Assembly (NCBI RefSeq): GCF_042675645.1
Contig: NZ_JBHTJH010000025.1
Span: forward strand, 1 to 64,000
Source: Sungkyunkwania multivorans
GTDB lineage: Bacteria > Bacteroidota > Bacteroidia > Flavobacteriales > Flavobacteriaceae
Direction of reading: 5' to 3'
Length of the DNA stretch: 64,000 nt
Below are positions 40,874 through 49,277 of this stretch, one piece after another (position 1 is the stretch's first letter; every line of letters starts with the position of its first letter). The translations under genes were made by a program, and so were the position numbers. The notes under the pieces were generated by a model, which worked only from the letters and a program-made list of their open reading frames with translations, ran no database searches and was not told the DNA's origin.

Positions 40874-42139
40874 ATGAATGATATCATATTAAAGGCCGAA
40901 AACATTTCCAAACAATATCGTCTGGGACTTGTCGGTACCGGTACAATTGCCCACGATCTTAACAGATGGTGGCATTTGGTGCGCGGAAAAGAGGATCCGT
41001 ACATGACCGTTGGGGATGTAAATGATCGCAGTGAAGCGGCAGATTCGGACTACGTTTGGGCGTTAAAGGATATCAATTTTGAAGTAAAGCGGGGCGAGGT
41101 ATTGGGCATCATCGGTAAGAATGGTGCCGGAAAATCTACCTTGCTAAAAATTCTTTCCAAAGTTACGGGCCCTACCACAGGTATCATACGGTCCAAAGGT
41201 AGAATAGCCTCTTTATTAGAGGTAGGAACAGGGTTTCATGGAGAGCTCACTGGCAGAGAGAACATTTATCTGAATGGTGCGATCCTCGGAATGACCAAGG
41301 CGGAGATAGCTTCTAAGATCGATGAGATCGTAGATTTTTCGGGTTGTACACGATATATCGACACTCCCGTAAAAAGGTATTCTTCTGGGATGATGGTACG
41401 CTTAGGTTTTGCCGTTGCCGCGCATTTAGAACCAGATATTCTTATTGTGGATGAAGTCCTGGCCGTTGGAGATATAGAGTTTCAAAAAAAGGCCATAGGT
41501 AAAATGAAAGACATATCTTCTGGACAAGGCCGGACTGTTTTATTCGTAAGTCATAATATGGATTCGGTACGCAACCTATGTACACGTGGATTTGTCTTGG
41601 AAAATGGATTGATCACTTTTTCTGGAACCCAGAATGAGTCGGTAGACTATTACTTAAGTTTGGCCAGAGAGAACATTTCAGACGTTAAGTCATTTGAGAG
41701 CTTAGGGAATGACTTCATTTCAGTACATAGTGTTACTGTTAATGAAGGTAAGAAGTATATCGGGATAGAAGATGATGTCGATATCACTGTCGAATTCACA
41801 CTGTTGCAGCCTACCTCTAAACGTGTAGATGTCGCGGCTGCAATTTCCAATGAGAGCGACCTACTTATGCTTAATACAGGCACGGGACTTTCTTCAACGT
41901 CACCTATAAAGAATGAAGTAGGATTACGTCAAAAATTGGAAATGAAAATTCTTAGTCCTAATCTTAATTCGGGCTTGTATAGTGTTACCCTACGATTTGT
42001 AGAGAATCGAGCTGGACAGGCCAAACTTCGGTTGGATGAAATCATCACCTTTGAAGTGAGAGGAGAAAAATTAGGTGAGGCATATATTAAGACGGCTGGT
42101 GTAATAAGTCCTACTTCCATAATAAAGATGCAGCCATGA
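40874..42139 (+). CDS. wzt: Polysaccharide ABC exporter ATPase with C-terminal cargo domain (Wzt family)
   Basis: The ATPase of the Wzm/Wzt exporter, 421 residues. The nucleotide-binding domain has Walker A GIIGKNGAGKSTLLKILSK, signature RYSSGMMVRLGFAVA, Walker B DILIVDEVLAVGDIEFQ and switch His LFVSHNMDSVRNLC. A separate C-terminal beta-sandwich domain of about 145 residues (about 275-421) corresponds to the Wzt-C carbohydrate-recognition domain. In known O-antigen systems this reads a terminal modification of the finished chain. Its stop overlaps the sulfotransferase start by four bases, so the next gene product may make or alter the recognised chain end (inference). Confidence 0.92.
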   Translation: MNDIILKAENISKQYRLGLVGTGTIAHDLNRWWHLVRGKEDPYMTVGDVNDRSEAADSDYVWALKDINFEVKRGEVLGIIGKNGAGKSTLLKILSKVTGPTTGIIRSKGRIASLLEVGTGFHGELTGRENIYLNGAILGMTKAEIASKIDEIVDFSGCTRYIDTPVKRYSSGMMVRLGFAVAAHLEPDILIVDEVLAVGDIEFQKKAIGKMKDISSGQGRTVLFVSHNMDSVRNLCTRGFVLENGLITFSGTQNESVDYYLSLARENISDVKSFESLGNDFISVHSVTVNEGKKYIGIEDDVDITVEFTLLQPTSKRVDVAAAISNESDLLMLNTGTGLSSTSPIKNEVGLRQKLEMKILSPNLNSGLYSVTLRFVENRAGQAKLRLDEIITFEVRGEKLGEAYIKTAGVISPTSIIKMQP

Positions 42140-42930
42140 TTATTACTGATGATTTTGTGATGATAAACTTTCCAAAAACGGGAAGTACGTTTGTTCGATC
42201 GGTATTACACCAAATACACCATGCGCGTGTACATCATAAAAGTCCACTAAGAAGGTTGTTGTCTAAAGATCCTGAATTCGTAAATCTAAAGTTGCCAAAT
42301 ATAAGAACCACAAGTTTTAGGAAGGGACTTGAAGATGAACATGGAATCTGTTATCAGATTCCAGAAGAACATAGGCAGAAAAAGATAGTTAGTGTAAAGA
42401 GAGACTTGTTCGATAGGATTGTTTCGAGTTATGAATATATGGATTGGAAAAAGGCCCCTTGGATAAGTGAGGGTGAAATAAAAGAACGATTTCCTAATTA
42501 CCCTAATCTTGGTTTTGAAGATTATGTGCACTTATTAATAGAGCATAATCCCTTGGAAGTGCATCCAGAAATTAACCGAAAGTTACCAATAGGACCGCTT
42601 TCGAGCTTCTTTATTTTATTCTACTTCAAAGAACCGTTTGAGGTGTTGCGTTCTATTGACGAAGCCTATATCAATTCCTCGAAATACAAGGAAGACATGT
42701 TTGATGTAACATTTTTAGATCAAGCGAACTTAAATGACGAATTGCATCGGTTTTTACTGAGTAATGGTTATAAGCAGAAAGAAATTGAGTTTATTCTTAC
42801 CGAAGAAAAGAAAAACACTACCGAGAAGAACGGAAGAACGACAAGAGATTATTTTGCAGATCCTCTTCTCGAATTGATCAAGGAGAAAGAGGCTTTCTTG
42901 TATAAAGTGTTTGGAGAGTATTATGTTTAA
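42136..42930 (+). CDS. Sulfotransferase family protein A
   Basis: A putative PAPS-dependent sulfotransferase of 264 residues. The 5'-phosphosulfate loop is visible near the N-terminus (MINFPKTGSTFVRSVL, residues about 9-24). The 3'-phosphate-binding motif has its expected Arg and Ser (KKIVSVKRDLFDRIVSSYEY, about 92-111). Family members move sulfate from PAPS to sugars or small molecules. Overlap with wzt (ATGA) and the following sulfotransferase gene indicates translational coupling. The block is more AT-rich than the genes on either side. The substrate is inferred to be the exported polysaccharide. Confidence 0.8.
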   Translation: MIITDDFVMINFPKTGSTFVRSVLHQIHHARVHHKSPLRRLLSKDPEFVNLKLPNIRTTSFRKGLEDEHGICYQIPEEHRQKKIVSVKRDLFDRIVSSYEYMDWKKAPWISEGEIKERFPNYPNLGFEDYVHLLIEHNPLEVHPEINRKLPIGPLSSFFILFYFKEPFEVLRSIDEAYINSSKYKEDMFDVTFLDQANLNDELHRFLLSNGYKQKEIEFILTEEKKNTTEKNGRTTRDYFADPLLELIKEKEAFLYKVFGEYYV

Positions 42931-43549
42931 TAGAAGGCAAAAAGTATTTTGTATTGGAACCGGAAAAACGGGAACGACTACGCTTGGAGTAACTTTAACA
43001 AAATTAGGATACACCTTAGGGAACCAAGAACAGGCAGAATTGTTGATAGATGCGTGGCACGATAGAGAGTTTATCCCAATTATCTCTTATTGTAAATCGG
43101 CCAACGCCTTTCAGGATATTCCTTTTTCACTTCCACATACTTATGAAGCTCTGGACAATCATTTTCCAAAAGCTAAGTTCATACTGACTGAGCGCGATTC
43201 TGCCGAGCAATGGTATAGATCTTTAACAAGGTTTCATGCTAAGCTTTGGTCCAATACAAATGAAGTGCCTACAAAAGAAGAGCTTCAGGCGGCATCTTAC
43301 AGGCATCCAGGATATGCATACAAAGCGCATAAGTATATTTACAATACCAGTGATGATGACCTTTATAATGAAGAAAAACTTAAAAGCTTTTATTTACAAC
43401 ACAATTCTAAGATAAAAGAATATTTTACAGGGAGAGAAGATAAACTTCTCATTATTAACGTTTCAAAAAAAGGAGATTTTGCAAAATTGTGTGATTTTTT
43501 AGGAGTAAAAACCTCCTTGACAGAGTTCCCTTGGGAAAATAAAACCTAG
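42923..43549 (+). CDS. Sulfotransferase family protein B
   Basis: A second putative sulfotransferase, about 208 residues, unlike the first in sequence. 5'-phosphosulfate loop: VFCIGTGKTGTTTLGVTLTK at about residues 7-26. 3'-phosphate-binding segment: KAKFILTERDSAEQWYRSL. It resembles the Sulfotransfer_4-type proteins (short, GTGKTGT loop). The frame begins at a TTG at 42911, but ATG 42923, overlapping the previous stop by 8 bases, is preferred. One counted line within the gene is only 25% G+C. Probably acts on the polysaccharide together with protein A. Confidence 0.78.
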   Translation: MFNRRQKVFCIGTGKTGTTTLGVTLTKLGYTLGNQEQAELLIDAWHDREFIPIISYCKSANAFQDIPFSLPHTYEALDNHFPKAKFILTERDSAEQWYRSLTRFHAKLWSNTNEVPTKEELQAASYRHPGYAYKAHKYIYNTSDDDLYNEEKLKSFYLQHNSKIKEYFTGREDKLLIINVSKKGDFAKLCDFLGVKTSLTEFPWENKT

Positions 43550-43552
43550 CCT

Positions 43553-44629
43553 ATGATGAACGTCACTAAGACATTTTTACCCCCGATGGAAGAATATCAA
43601 AAGATTCTTTCACACGCTTGGGATAAACATTGGATCACCAATCGAGGTGACTTGGTACTTAGGCTAGAAAAAGAGATTGCTTCTTATCTCAAAACAGCTC
43701 CCATAATAGCTATGACAAATGGTACTTTGCCTATCCAAATTGCAATTAAGGCATTGGAGCTTAAAGGAGAAATCATTACTACGCCCTTTAGTTATGTGGC
43801 TACTACTTCCAGTATTGTATGGGAAGGATGTAAACCTATTTTTGTTGATATCCATCCAGAATATTTGACTATCGACGAAACGAAGATCGAGCAGGCTATT
43901 ACGCCCTATACTTCGGCAATTTTAGCCACGCATGTGTACGGAAATCCATGTAATGTAGAGGCTATAGAAAAAATAGCTAAGACCCATGGGTTAAAAGTGA
44001 TCTATGATGCGGCACACTGTTTTGGGGTGACGTACAAAGGAAGATCTGTTTTTAACTATGGAGATGTTAGTACCTGTAGTTTTCATGCTACTAAGGTATT
44101 TCATACAGGGGAAGGGGGAGCTTTATTTTCAAATGACCCAGAGATAATCAACGCGCTCTTCTATCACCATAATTTTGGACATAAAGGACATGAGTCCTTC
44201 TACGGAATTGGAGTAAACGCTAAAATGAGTGAGCTGCAAGCTGCTTTGGGGCTGGCTATATTACCGTATTTCGAAAAGATAAAGTCAAATAGATTAAGCA
44301 GCATTGCCTTCTACAAAGAGCATCTAGATGATATAGCCTCCATTCAGTTTCCAAAAACAAGAGAACATGTTTCAGAAAACGGCGCTTACTTTCCGATTGT
44401 ATTTGATACCGAAACCCGATTGCTCAATATCGTTAAAGCGCTTAATGACAATTCAATTGTTCCAAGGAGATATTTTTACCCATCTTTAAACAAATTGCCC
44501 TATGTGGCATATCAAGAAATGCCAATTTCAGAATCCATTTCTAAACGTATTGTATGCCTTCCGTTATATTATGGAATGGATCAAGATGACCTAAGGCATA
44601 TTTGCAAGATCATTAAAGACAGCGTATGA
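43553..44629 (+). CDS. DegT/DnrJ/EryC1 family sugar aminotransferase
   Basis: A PLP-dependent enzyme that converts a nucleotide keto-sugar to an amino sugar, 358 residues. The N-terminus FLPPMEEYQKILSHAWDKHW followed by TNRGDLVLRLEKE is like VioA-type aminotransferases (dTDP-4-amino-4,6-dideoxy sugars). PLP contacts: AMTNGTLPIQIAIKAL, IYDAAHCFGVTYKGRSVF, and the Schiff-base Lys in CSFHATKVFHTGEGGAL. Substrate specificity cannot be read. Candidate keto-sugars are those made by Gmd in this locus (GDP) or by RmlA/RmlB elsewhere (dTDP). The stop overlaps the WbqC gene by four bases. Confidence 0.9.
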   Translation: MMNVTKTFLPPMEEYQKILSHAWDKHWITNRGDLVLRLEKEIASYLKTAPIIAMTNGTLPIQIAIKALELKGEIITTPFSYVATTSSIVWEGCKPIFVDIHPEYLTIDETKIEQAITPYTSAILATHVYGNPCNVEAIEKIAKTHGLKVIYDAAHCFGVTYKGRSVFNYGDVSTCSFHATKVFHTGEGGALFSNDPEIINALFYHHNFGHKGHESFYGIGVNAKMSELQAALGLAILPYFEKIKSNRLSSIAFYKEHLDDIASIQFPKTREHVSENGAYFPIVFDTETRLLNIVKALNDNSIVPRRYFYPSLNKLPYVAYQEMPISESISKRIVCLPLYYGMDQDDLRHICKIIKDSV

Positions 44630-45330
44630 AGATTGCGATCATGCAACCTTACTTCTTTCCTTATATAGGATATTTTCATTTACTGCACTCGGTAGATACC
44701 TTTGTGTTCTATGATGATGTTCATTTTGTAAAAAAGGGTTGGATTCATAGAAACAACATACTTATAAATGGGACGTCTTATTTATTTACAATACCTTGTG
44801 TTAAACCAAGTCAAAATAAACTGATCAAAGATATTGCTACGAATTTTAGCATCGCAGAAAAACAACTTTTTTTAAAACGCTTGGAACAAGCCTACAAAAA
44901 GAGCCCATATTTCGAAGAGTTTTACCCTTCATTGGAGCAATTTATTAAAGCAGCAGAGCAGGGTTCCATTGGAGAGTTGGCCGCTCAGAGTGTAATGTTT
45001 ATTACAGAATATTTAGGCATAGAAAGAGCGTTTAAGTTTAGTTCTGAAACGCATTCAGATTCTAGGGGAGCAGAAAAACAAGAACGATTAATTGCGATTG
45101 TAAAAAAAGAAGGGGCCACCGATTATCACAATGCTATCGGCGGTACGACATTATATGCAAAAGAAGATTTTTTAAAAGAAAACATTAATTTGCAGTTTAT
45201 AAAAAGTAATGCAATATCGTACGCACAGGACAAGAAATCTTTTGTGCCTTGGCTTTCAATTATTGATGTGTTAATGTTTAACTCAAAAGAAAAAACAAAT
45301 GAACTCATCACTAGTTATCAGTTAATCTAA
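44626..45330 (+). CDS. WbqC-like family protein
   Basis: A 234-residue protein of the WbqC-like family, found in O-antigen and flagellin-glycan clusters but without an established reaction. The N-terminal signature MKIAIMQPYFFPYIGYFHLL is diagnostic, followed by FVFYDDVHFVKKGWIHRNNI, the Lys/Gln block IPCVKPSQNKLIKDIATN, and DYHNAIGGTTLYAKEDF. Family context suggests a role in modifying an amino sugar, probably N-acylation or attaching a small group; that is inference from its aminotransferase neighbour. It overlaps the genes on both sides. Confidence 0.88.
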   Translation: MKIAIMQPYFFPYIGYFHLLHSVDTFVFYDDVHFVKKGWIHRNNILINGTSYLFTIPCVKPSQNKLIKDIATNFSIAEKQLFLKRLEQAYKKSPYFEEFYPSLEQFIKAAEQGSIGELAAQSVMFITEYLGIERAFKFSSETHSDSRGAEKQERLIAIVKKEGATDYHNAIGGTTLYAKEDFLKENINLQFIKSNAISYAQDKKSFVPWLSIIDVLMFNSKEKTNELITSYQLI

Positions 45331-45965
45331 TGGGAACGAGCAAAAAATATAAGAACATAGCAAGTCACTATGAACGCTGCTTAGAAGCCTACGGTGATTC
45401 TCATAAAGGTGTGGATTGGCCGAATGAGGAAGATGCCCTAAAACGTTACGAGGTGATGTTAGAGGTTATCAAAGAAAAAGAAAAAAAGGTTAGTGTATTG
45501 GATTTTGGTTGTGGAGCTGCTCACTTATACCAATATATCAAGGATACGGACAGAACCGATCAGATAGCATATACCGGAAGCGATATTTCAGAGAAATTCA
45601 TCAGTCTTAGTAAGAAAAAATTCCCTGGGATATCTTTTCATCAATTGGACGTTTTAGCGGATGACCTTAAGGATTTCCCAAGTTTCGACTACCTTATATT
45701 AAATGGTGTATTTACCGAAAAACAAGACCTTAGTTTTGAAGAAATGTGGGATTTCTTCACAAAAATGCTTCTTGCGATTTACCCCTTGGCCACCAAAGGG
45801 ATTGCATTTAATGTAATGTCCAAAGCAGTAGATTGGGAGCGAGAAGACCTGTTTCATGTATCCACAGACAAGTTAATTGATTTTATCTGTGAGAATTTGT
45901 CAAGAAACTTTGTGCTTAGAAACGACTATGGGCTATATGAATATACAGTTTATTTGTACAAATAA
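45330..45965 (+). CDS. Class I SAM-dependent methyltransferase
   Basis: A 211-residue methyltransferase. SAM-binding motif SVLDFGCGAAHLYQYIKD, acidic adenosine-side residue in TGSDISEKFISLSKK, and the strand PSFDYLILNGVFTEKQDLSF, of the Methyltransf_25/12 type. It sits between WbqC and an acyltransferase in an overlapping gene run, so it probably modifies the same unusual sugar or its N-acyl group. The frame overlaps the previous stop by one base. Confidence 0.85.
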   Translation: MGTSKKYKNIASHYERCLEAYGDSHKGVDWPNEEDALKRYEVMLEVIKEKEKKVSVLDFGCGAAHLYQYIKDTDRTDQIAYTGSDISEKFISLSKKKFPGISFHQLDVLADDLKDFPSFDYLILNGVFTEKQDLSFEEMWDFFTKMLLAIYPLATKGIAFNVMSKAVDWEREDLFHVSTDKLIDFICENLSRNFVLRNDYGLYEYTVYLYK

Positions 45966-45976
45966 TGTAATCAAGA

Positions 45977-46636
45977 ATGGGAAAAGTAATCATATTTGGT
46001 ACAAACGATCTAGCTGAGCTAGCACATTATTATTTATCAAATGACAGCGCTCATGAAGTGGTAGCTTTTACAGTTCATGAGCAATACTTAAAAGAAGATT
46101 CTTTTAAAGGACTTCCAGTTGTTGCTTTTGAGACCCTTGAAGGAGCATATCCGCCAACTGAATTTAGCTTATTCGCACCAATGATTGGTACTAAAATGAA
46201 TCAATTACGAGAGAGCGTGTATTTGGAAGGTAAGGCAAAGGGGTACGACTATATCTCTTACATCAGCTCTAAAGCTACCTTGTTTGATAATGAAATAGGG
46301 GAAAACTGCTTTATCCTCGAAGATAATACCATCCAGCCCTTCACCCGTATAGGTAATAATGTGATCTTGTGGAGTGGTAACCACATAGGACACCACGGAG
46401 TGATCAAAGATCACGTATTTTTCACGTCCCATGTGGTGATGTCTGGGCATTGCATTATAGAATCGCATTGCTTCGTTGGTGTAAACGCTACCATTAGAGA
46501 TGGATGTACCTTATCGCAAGGAACACTATTGGCAATGGGTGCTTGCTTAACGTCGAAAAGAACAGAACCTTGGGGAGTATACATAGGAAACCCGGCAAAA
46601 TTGAAAGAAGGGAAAATAAGTCACGAAGTCTTTTAG
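45977..46636 (+). CDS. Left-handed beta-helix sugar acyltransferase (NeuD/PglD-like)
   Basis: An acetyltransferase-type protein of 219 residues. The N-terminal Rossmann-like part (KVIIFGTNDLAELAHYYLSN) binds the sugar nucleotide in PglD-type enzymes. The C-terminal half is a left-handed beta-helix built of hexapeptide repeats (IGENCFILEDNTIQPFTRIG, NNVILWSGNHIGHHGVIKDH), ending in IGNPAKLKEG. The conserved His of the acyl-transfer step is plausibly one of NHIGHHG. It may acetylate the amino sugar made by the DegT enzyme. The acyl group (acetyl, formyl or other) is not evident. Confidence 0.86.
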   Translation: MGKVIIFGTNDLAELAHYYLSNDSAHEVVAFTVHEQYLKEDSFKGLPVVAFETLEGAYPPTEFSLFAPMIGTKMNQLRESVYLEGKAKGYDYISYISSKATLFDNEIGENCFILEDNTIQPFTRIGNNVILWSGNHIGHHGVIKDHVFFTSHVVMSGHCIIESHCFVGVNATIRDGCTLSQGTLLAMGACLTSKRTEPWGVYIGNPAKLKEGKISHEVF

Positions 46637-46637
46637 G

Positions 46638-47573
46638 ATGCAAAGCTGGAAAAAAAAAGGTGTCATCTATAATAGTGCAGGAGATTTTTGGTGGAATAAG
46701 ACGCATGCCCAAGTCCCTGTAGCAACTGCTGTTGGTAATAATGTGCTTCGCATATATTATTCGGCAAGGGACGAACATGGAAGAAGTCATATAAGTTATA
46801 TAGAAACATCAGCAATTAACCCAAAAGAGGTAGTTTATAAGCATCCCGAGCCGATATTGCCTTTAGGTGACGTTGGTAGTTTTGACGACTCTGGGATCAT
46901 GCCAACTAGCATTCTAAGTATGGACGATCGACACTATTTGTATTACATTGGATGGACTACAAGAGGAACGGTTCCTTTTAGCAATGCAATTGGCCTCGCA
47001 GAGAGTTTTGATGGAGGTAAAACCTTCAAAAAAGTATATCAAGGCCCTATAATCGGATGTTCCGCAAAGGAACCTTATTTTACTGGAACTTGTTGTGTAA
47101 TACAAATTGATGAGAGGTATGTGGCATATTATTTAAGTTGTATAGGATGGAAAAAGCTAGGGTCTAAGTTAGAGCCTTTATACGATCTTAAGATAGCGGT
47201 TTCTAAAGATGCCAAAGAATGGAAAATTACAGGTAAAGTAGCGATTCCCTTATTAGAGAATGAAGGAGGTATCGCTAGCGCAACAGTTGTTTTTAAGGAT
47301 GGAAAATATCATATGCTGTTTTCGGTTCGGGGAGCAGAAGACTACAGAGAAAACCCTTTGCATTCGTACAAGATCGGTTATGCCGAAAGCATCAATGGAT
47401 ATGATTGGCATAGGATGTCATCAAATGTGATACCATTAAGTGTCGAAGGGTGGGATGCTCAAATGGTTGCGTATCCCAATTTGGTAACGACAGATCAAGG
47501 ACAACTGCTATTTTACAACGGAAATGGATTTGGGCAATCCGGGTTTGGATATGCAATCTTGAACAATAGCTAA
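46638..47573 (+). CDS. Five-bladed beta-propeller, glycosidase-like protein (GH43/GH130 superfamily fold)
   Basis: A 311-residue protein without signal peptide, so cytoplasmic. It shows repeated blade patterns of the GH43/32/68/130 superfamily (LRIYYSARDEHGRSHISYIE, DDSGIMPTSILSMDDRHYLY, IGLAESFDGGKTFKK, GIASATVVFKDGKYHMLFSV, GYAESINGYDWHRM). The acidic residue in DDSGIMP and the Glu in NEGGIA are possible catalytic residues. A cytoplasmic member in a glycan-synthesis operon suggests a phosphorylase, transferase or editing enzyme rather than secreted digestion. It follows the acyltransferase after one base, as if part of the same sugar cassette. The role is unknown. Confidence 0.75.
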   Translation: MQSWKKKGVIYNSAGDFWWNKTHAQVPVATAVGNNVLRIYYSARDEHGRSHISYIETSAINPKEVVYKHPEPILPLGDVGSFDDSGIMPTSILSMDDRHYLYYIGWTTRGTVPFSNAIGLAESFDGGKTFKKVYQGPIIGCSAKEPYFTGTCCVIQIDERYVAYYLSCIGWKKLGSKLEPLYDLKIAVSKDAKEWKITGKVAIPLLENEGGIASATVVFKDGKYHMLFSVRGAEDYRENPLHSYKIGYAESINGYDWHRMSSNVIPLSVEGWDAQMVAYPNLVTTDQGQLLFYNGNGFGQSGFGYAILNNS

Positions 47574-47597
47574 GTTAATTTTCAAGAGAAGAAGACA

Positions 47598-48527
47598 ATG
47601 GTAGATATTTGGATGGTAACATACAATCACGCGCCTTTTATTGAAAAGGCGATAGAGAGTATTGTATGCCAAGAAACAAATTTCAGCTACAAAATAATTG
47701 TAGGTGACGACCATTCTACAGACGGAACTCAGGAATTATTACTTCAGCTTAAAAAAAAATATCCGAACAAACTACAACTTATCCTTAGAGATAAGAACAT
47801 TGGGCCTGCGAAGAATGCCATCGATGTATATAAATCCTGTACTGCCAAATACATAGCCATGTGCGAAGGGGATGATTATTGGACACATCCTAATAAATTG
47901 CAAAAACAATTCGATTTTCTTGAAAGTGATGACTTAGCTGTTGGATGTTTTCACGATAGCGTGGTCGTAGATAAAGAAAACTCTATCATTGCTCATAGCT
48001 ATTTCGATAATAATGGGAAGTTCGAGTTTGATCAAACTATGGCATTAAAAGAACTACAAAGTAGTTACGCAACAAGTTCCCTGATGTTCAAAAGAGAAGC
48101 TCTGATGAATGAAATGGAGCTGTTTCAGGAAATGCCATCAGATTTTATGTTGGATTTTTTTCTTACAGAAAAAGGTACCTTGCATTATATTGAGGAGAAT
48201 ATGTCGGCCTACCGATTGCATTCAGCAGGGATATGGCAAGGGAAGAATGATAGGCAGAATCTTGCGGTTCATCTAAAAAGATATAAATACCTCTATGAAA
48301 TAGAGAAATATAAAAAACGTCACGGTACCTTTTTGCGAAGTGAAATTTTTTCACATTATCAGGTGCTCCACAAATTAGCCGGTAGCAAGGAGGAAAAGAT
48401 GAAACTTGAGAGAGAAAAAAATGAATATATAAACTTTAAGTATTTAGATACCTATCCGCAAATATGGCAAAGACTCAAAAAAGCCTTCCGGTACCGTTTG
48501 AAAGCAGTAGGGATAATAAGAAAGTAA
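47598..48527 (+). CDS. Family 2 glycosyltransferase
   Basis: A GT-A fold enzyme of 309 residues: DIWMVTYNHAPFIEKAIESI at the start, the metal/donor region IVGDDHSTDGTQELL, and the acceptor-side block MCEGDDYWTHPNKLQKQFDF. The C-terminal 90 residues are basic and helical, suited to membrane association. Donor and acceptor are unknown. It lies 24 bases after the propeller gene, the largest gap in this part of the run. Confidence 0.9.
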   Translation: MVDIWMVTYNHAPFIEKAIESIVCQETNFSYKIIVGDDHSTDGTQELLLQLKKKYPNKLQLILRDKNIGPAKNAIDVYKSCTAKYIAMCEGDDYWTHPNKLQKQFDFLESDDLAVGCFHDSVVVDKENSIIAHSYFDNNGKFEFDQTMALKELQSSYATSSLMFKREALMNEMELFQEMPSDFMLDFFLTEKGTLHYIEENMSAYRLHSAGIWQGKNDRQNLAVHLKRYKYLYEIEKYKKRHGTFLRSEIFSHYQVLHKLAGSKEEKMKLEREKNEYINFKYLDTYPQIWQRLKKAFRYRLKAVGIIRK

Positions 48528-48530
48528 ATC

Positions 48531-49277
48531 ATGATAAAAAAAATAGTAAAAAAACTGCTTTACAAAGCGGGATATAAAATAAAGAAGATACCCAAATCCT
48601 ATCCTCCCAAGAAACGAATAGTAGAAAAATTCTCTATGGAGGCGGCTCTACAAAGGGCGGTCGCCAGAAATATCGAGGTCGCCACGGTGATCGATGTGGG
48701 GGCTTCCGATGGGCGTTGGTCCGAAAACTGTATGAAAGCCTACCCCAATGCCAACTATTTACTGGTGGAAGCACAAAAAGGACATCTAGAAGGACTGAAG
48801 GCCTGTGCAGCTAAATATGATAAGGTATCGTATGTATTGGCGGCAGCTGGAGCAGCGAAGGGGACCATCTATTTCGATGATACCGAACTTTTTGGGGGCG
48901 TAGCATCGGCTACCAAACTCAAGGAAAATTATATTGAGGTGCCTGTGATCGCCATCGATGACCAAATAAAAGAAGAGGGATTGCCAGGACCTTATATGTT
49001 AAAGTTAGATACGCATGGCTTTGAGGTTCCCATACTTCAAGGAGCACAGGAAGTATTAAAGCAATGTAGTCTGGTGATCATAGAGACCTATAACTTCAAA
49101 CTGGGCGATCAGGCCCTACGCTATTGGGAAATGTGCGCCCATATGGACGCACTTGGTTTTTGGCCGCTAGAAAATGTGGACCTTATGCTGAGAGAGTTGG
49201 ATGAGGCCTTTTGGCAAATGGACACCTTATTCATCCCCAAAACGCATCCTATATTATCAAAAAGAGGCTATCGCTAA
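48531..49277 (+). CDS. FkbM family methyltransferase
   Basis: A 248-residue SAM-dependent O-methyltransferase of the FkbM type. SAM site: VATVIDVGASDGRWSENCMK. The typical late blocks VPVIAIDDQIKEEGLPGPYM, LKLDTHGFEVPILQGAQEVL and CSLVIIETYNFKLGD are present. Likely methylates a hydroxyl of the polysaccharide. The N-terminus is strongly basic (IKKIVKKLLYKAGYKIKKIP), consistent with membrane contact. It abuts the next glycosyltransferase with no spacer. Confidence 0.9.
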   Translation: MIKKIVKKLLYKAGYKIKKIPKSYPPKKRIVEKFSMEAALQRAVARNIEVATVIDVGASDGRWSENCMKAYPNANYLLVEAQKGHLEGLKACAAKYDKVSYVLAAAGAAKGTIYFDDTELFGGVASATKLKENYIEVPVIAIDDQIKEEGLPGPYMLKLDTHGFEVPILQGAQEVLKQCSLVIIETYNFKLGDQALRYWEMCAHMDALGFWPLENVDLMLRELDEAFWQMDTLFIPKTHPILSKRGYR

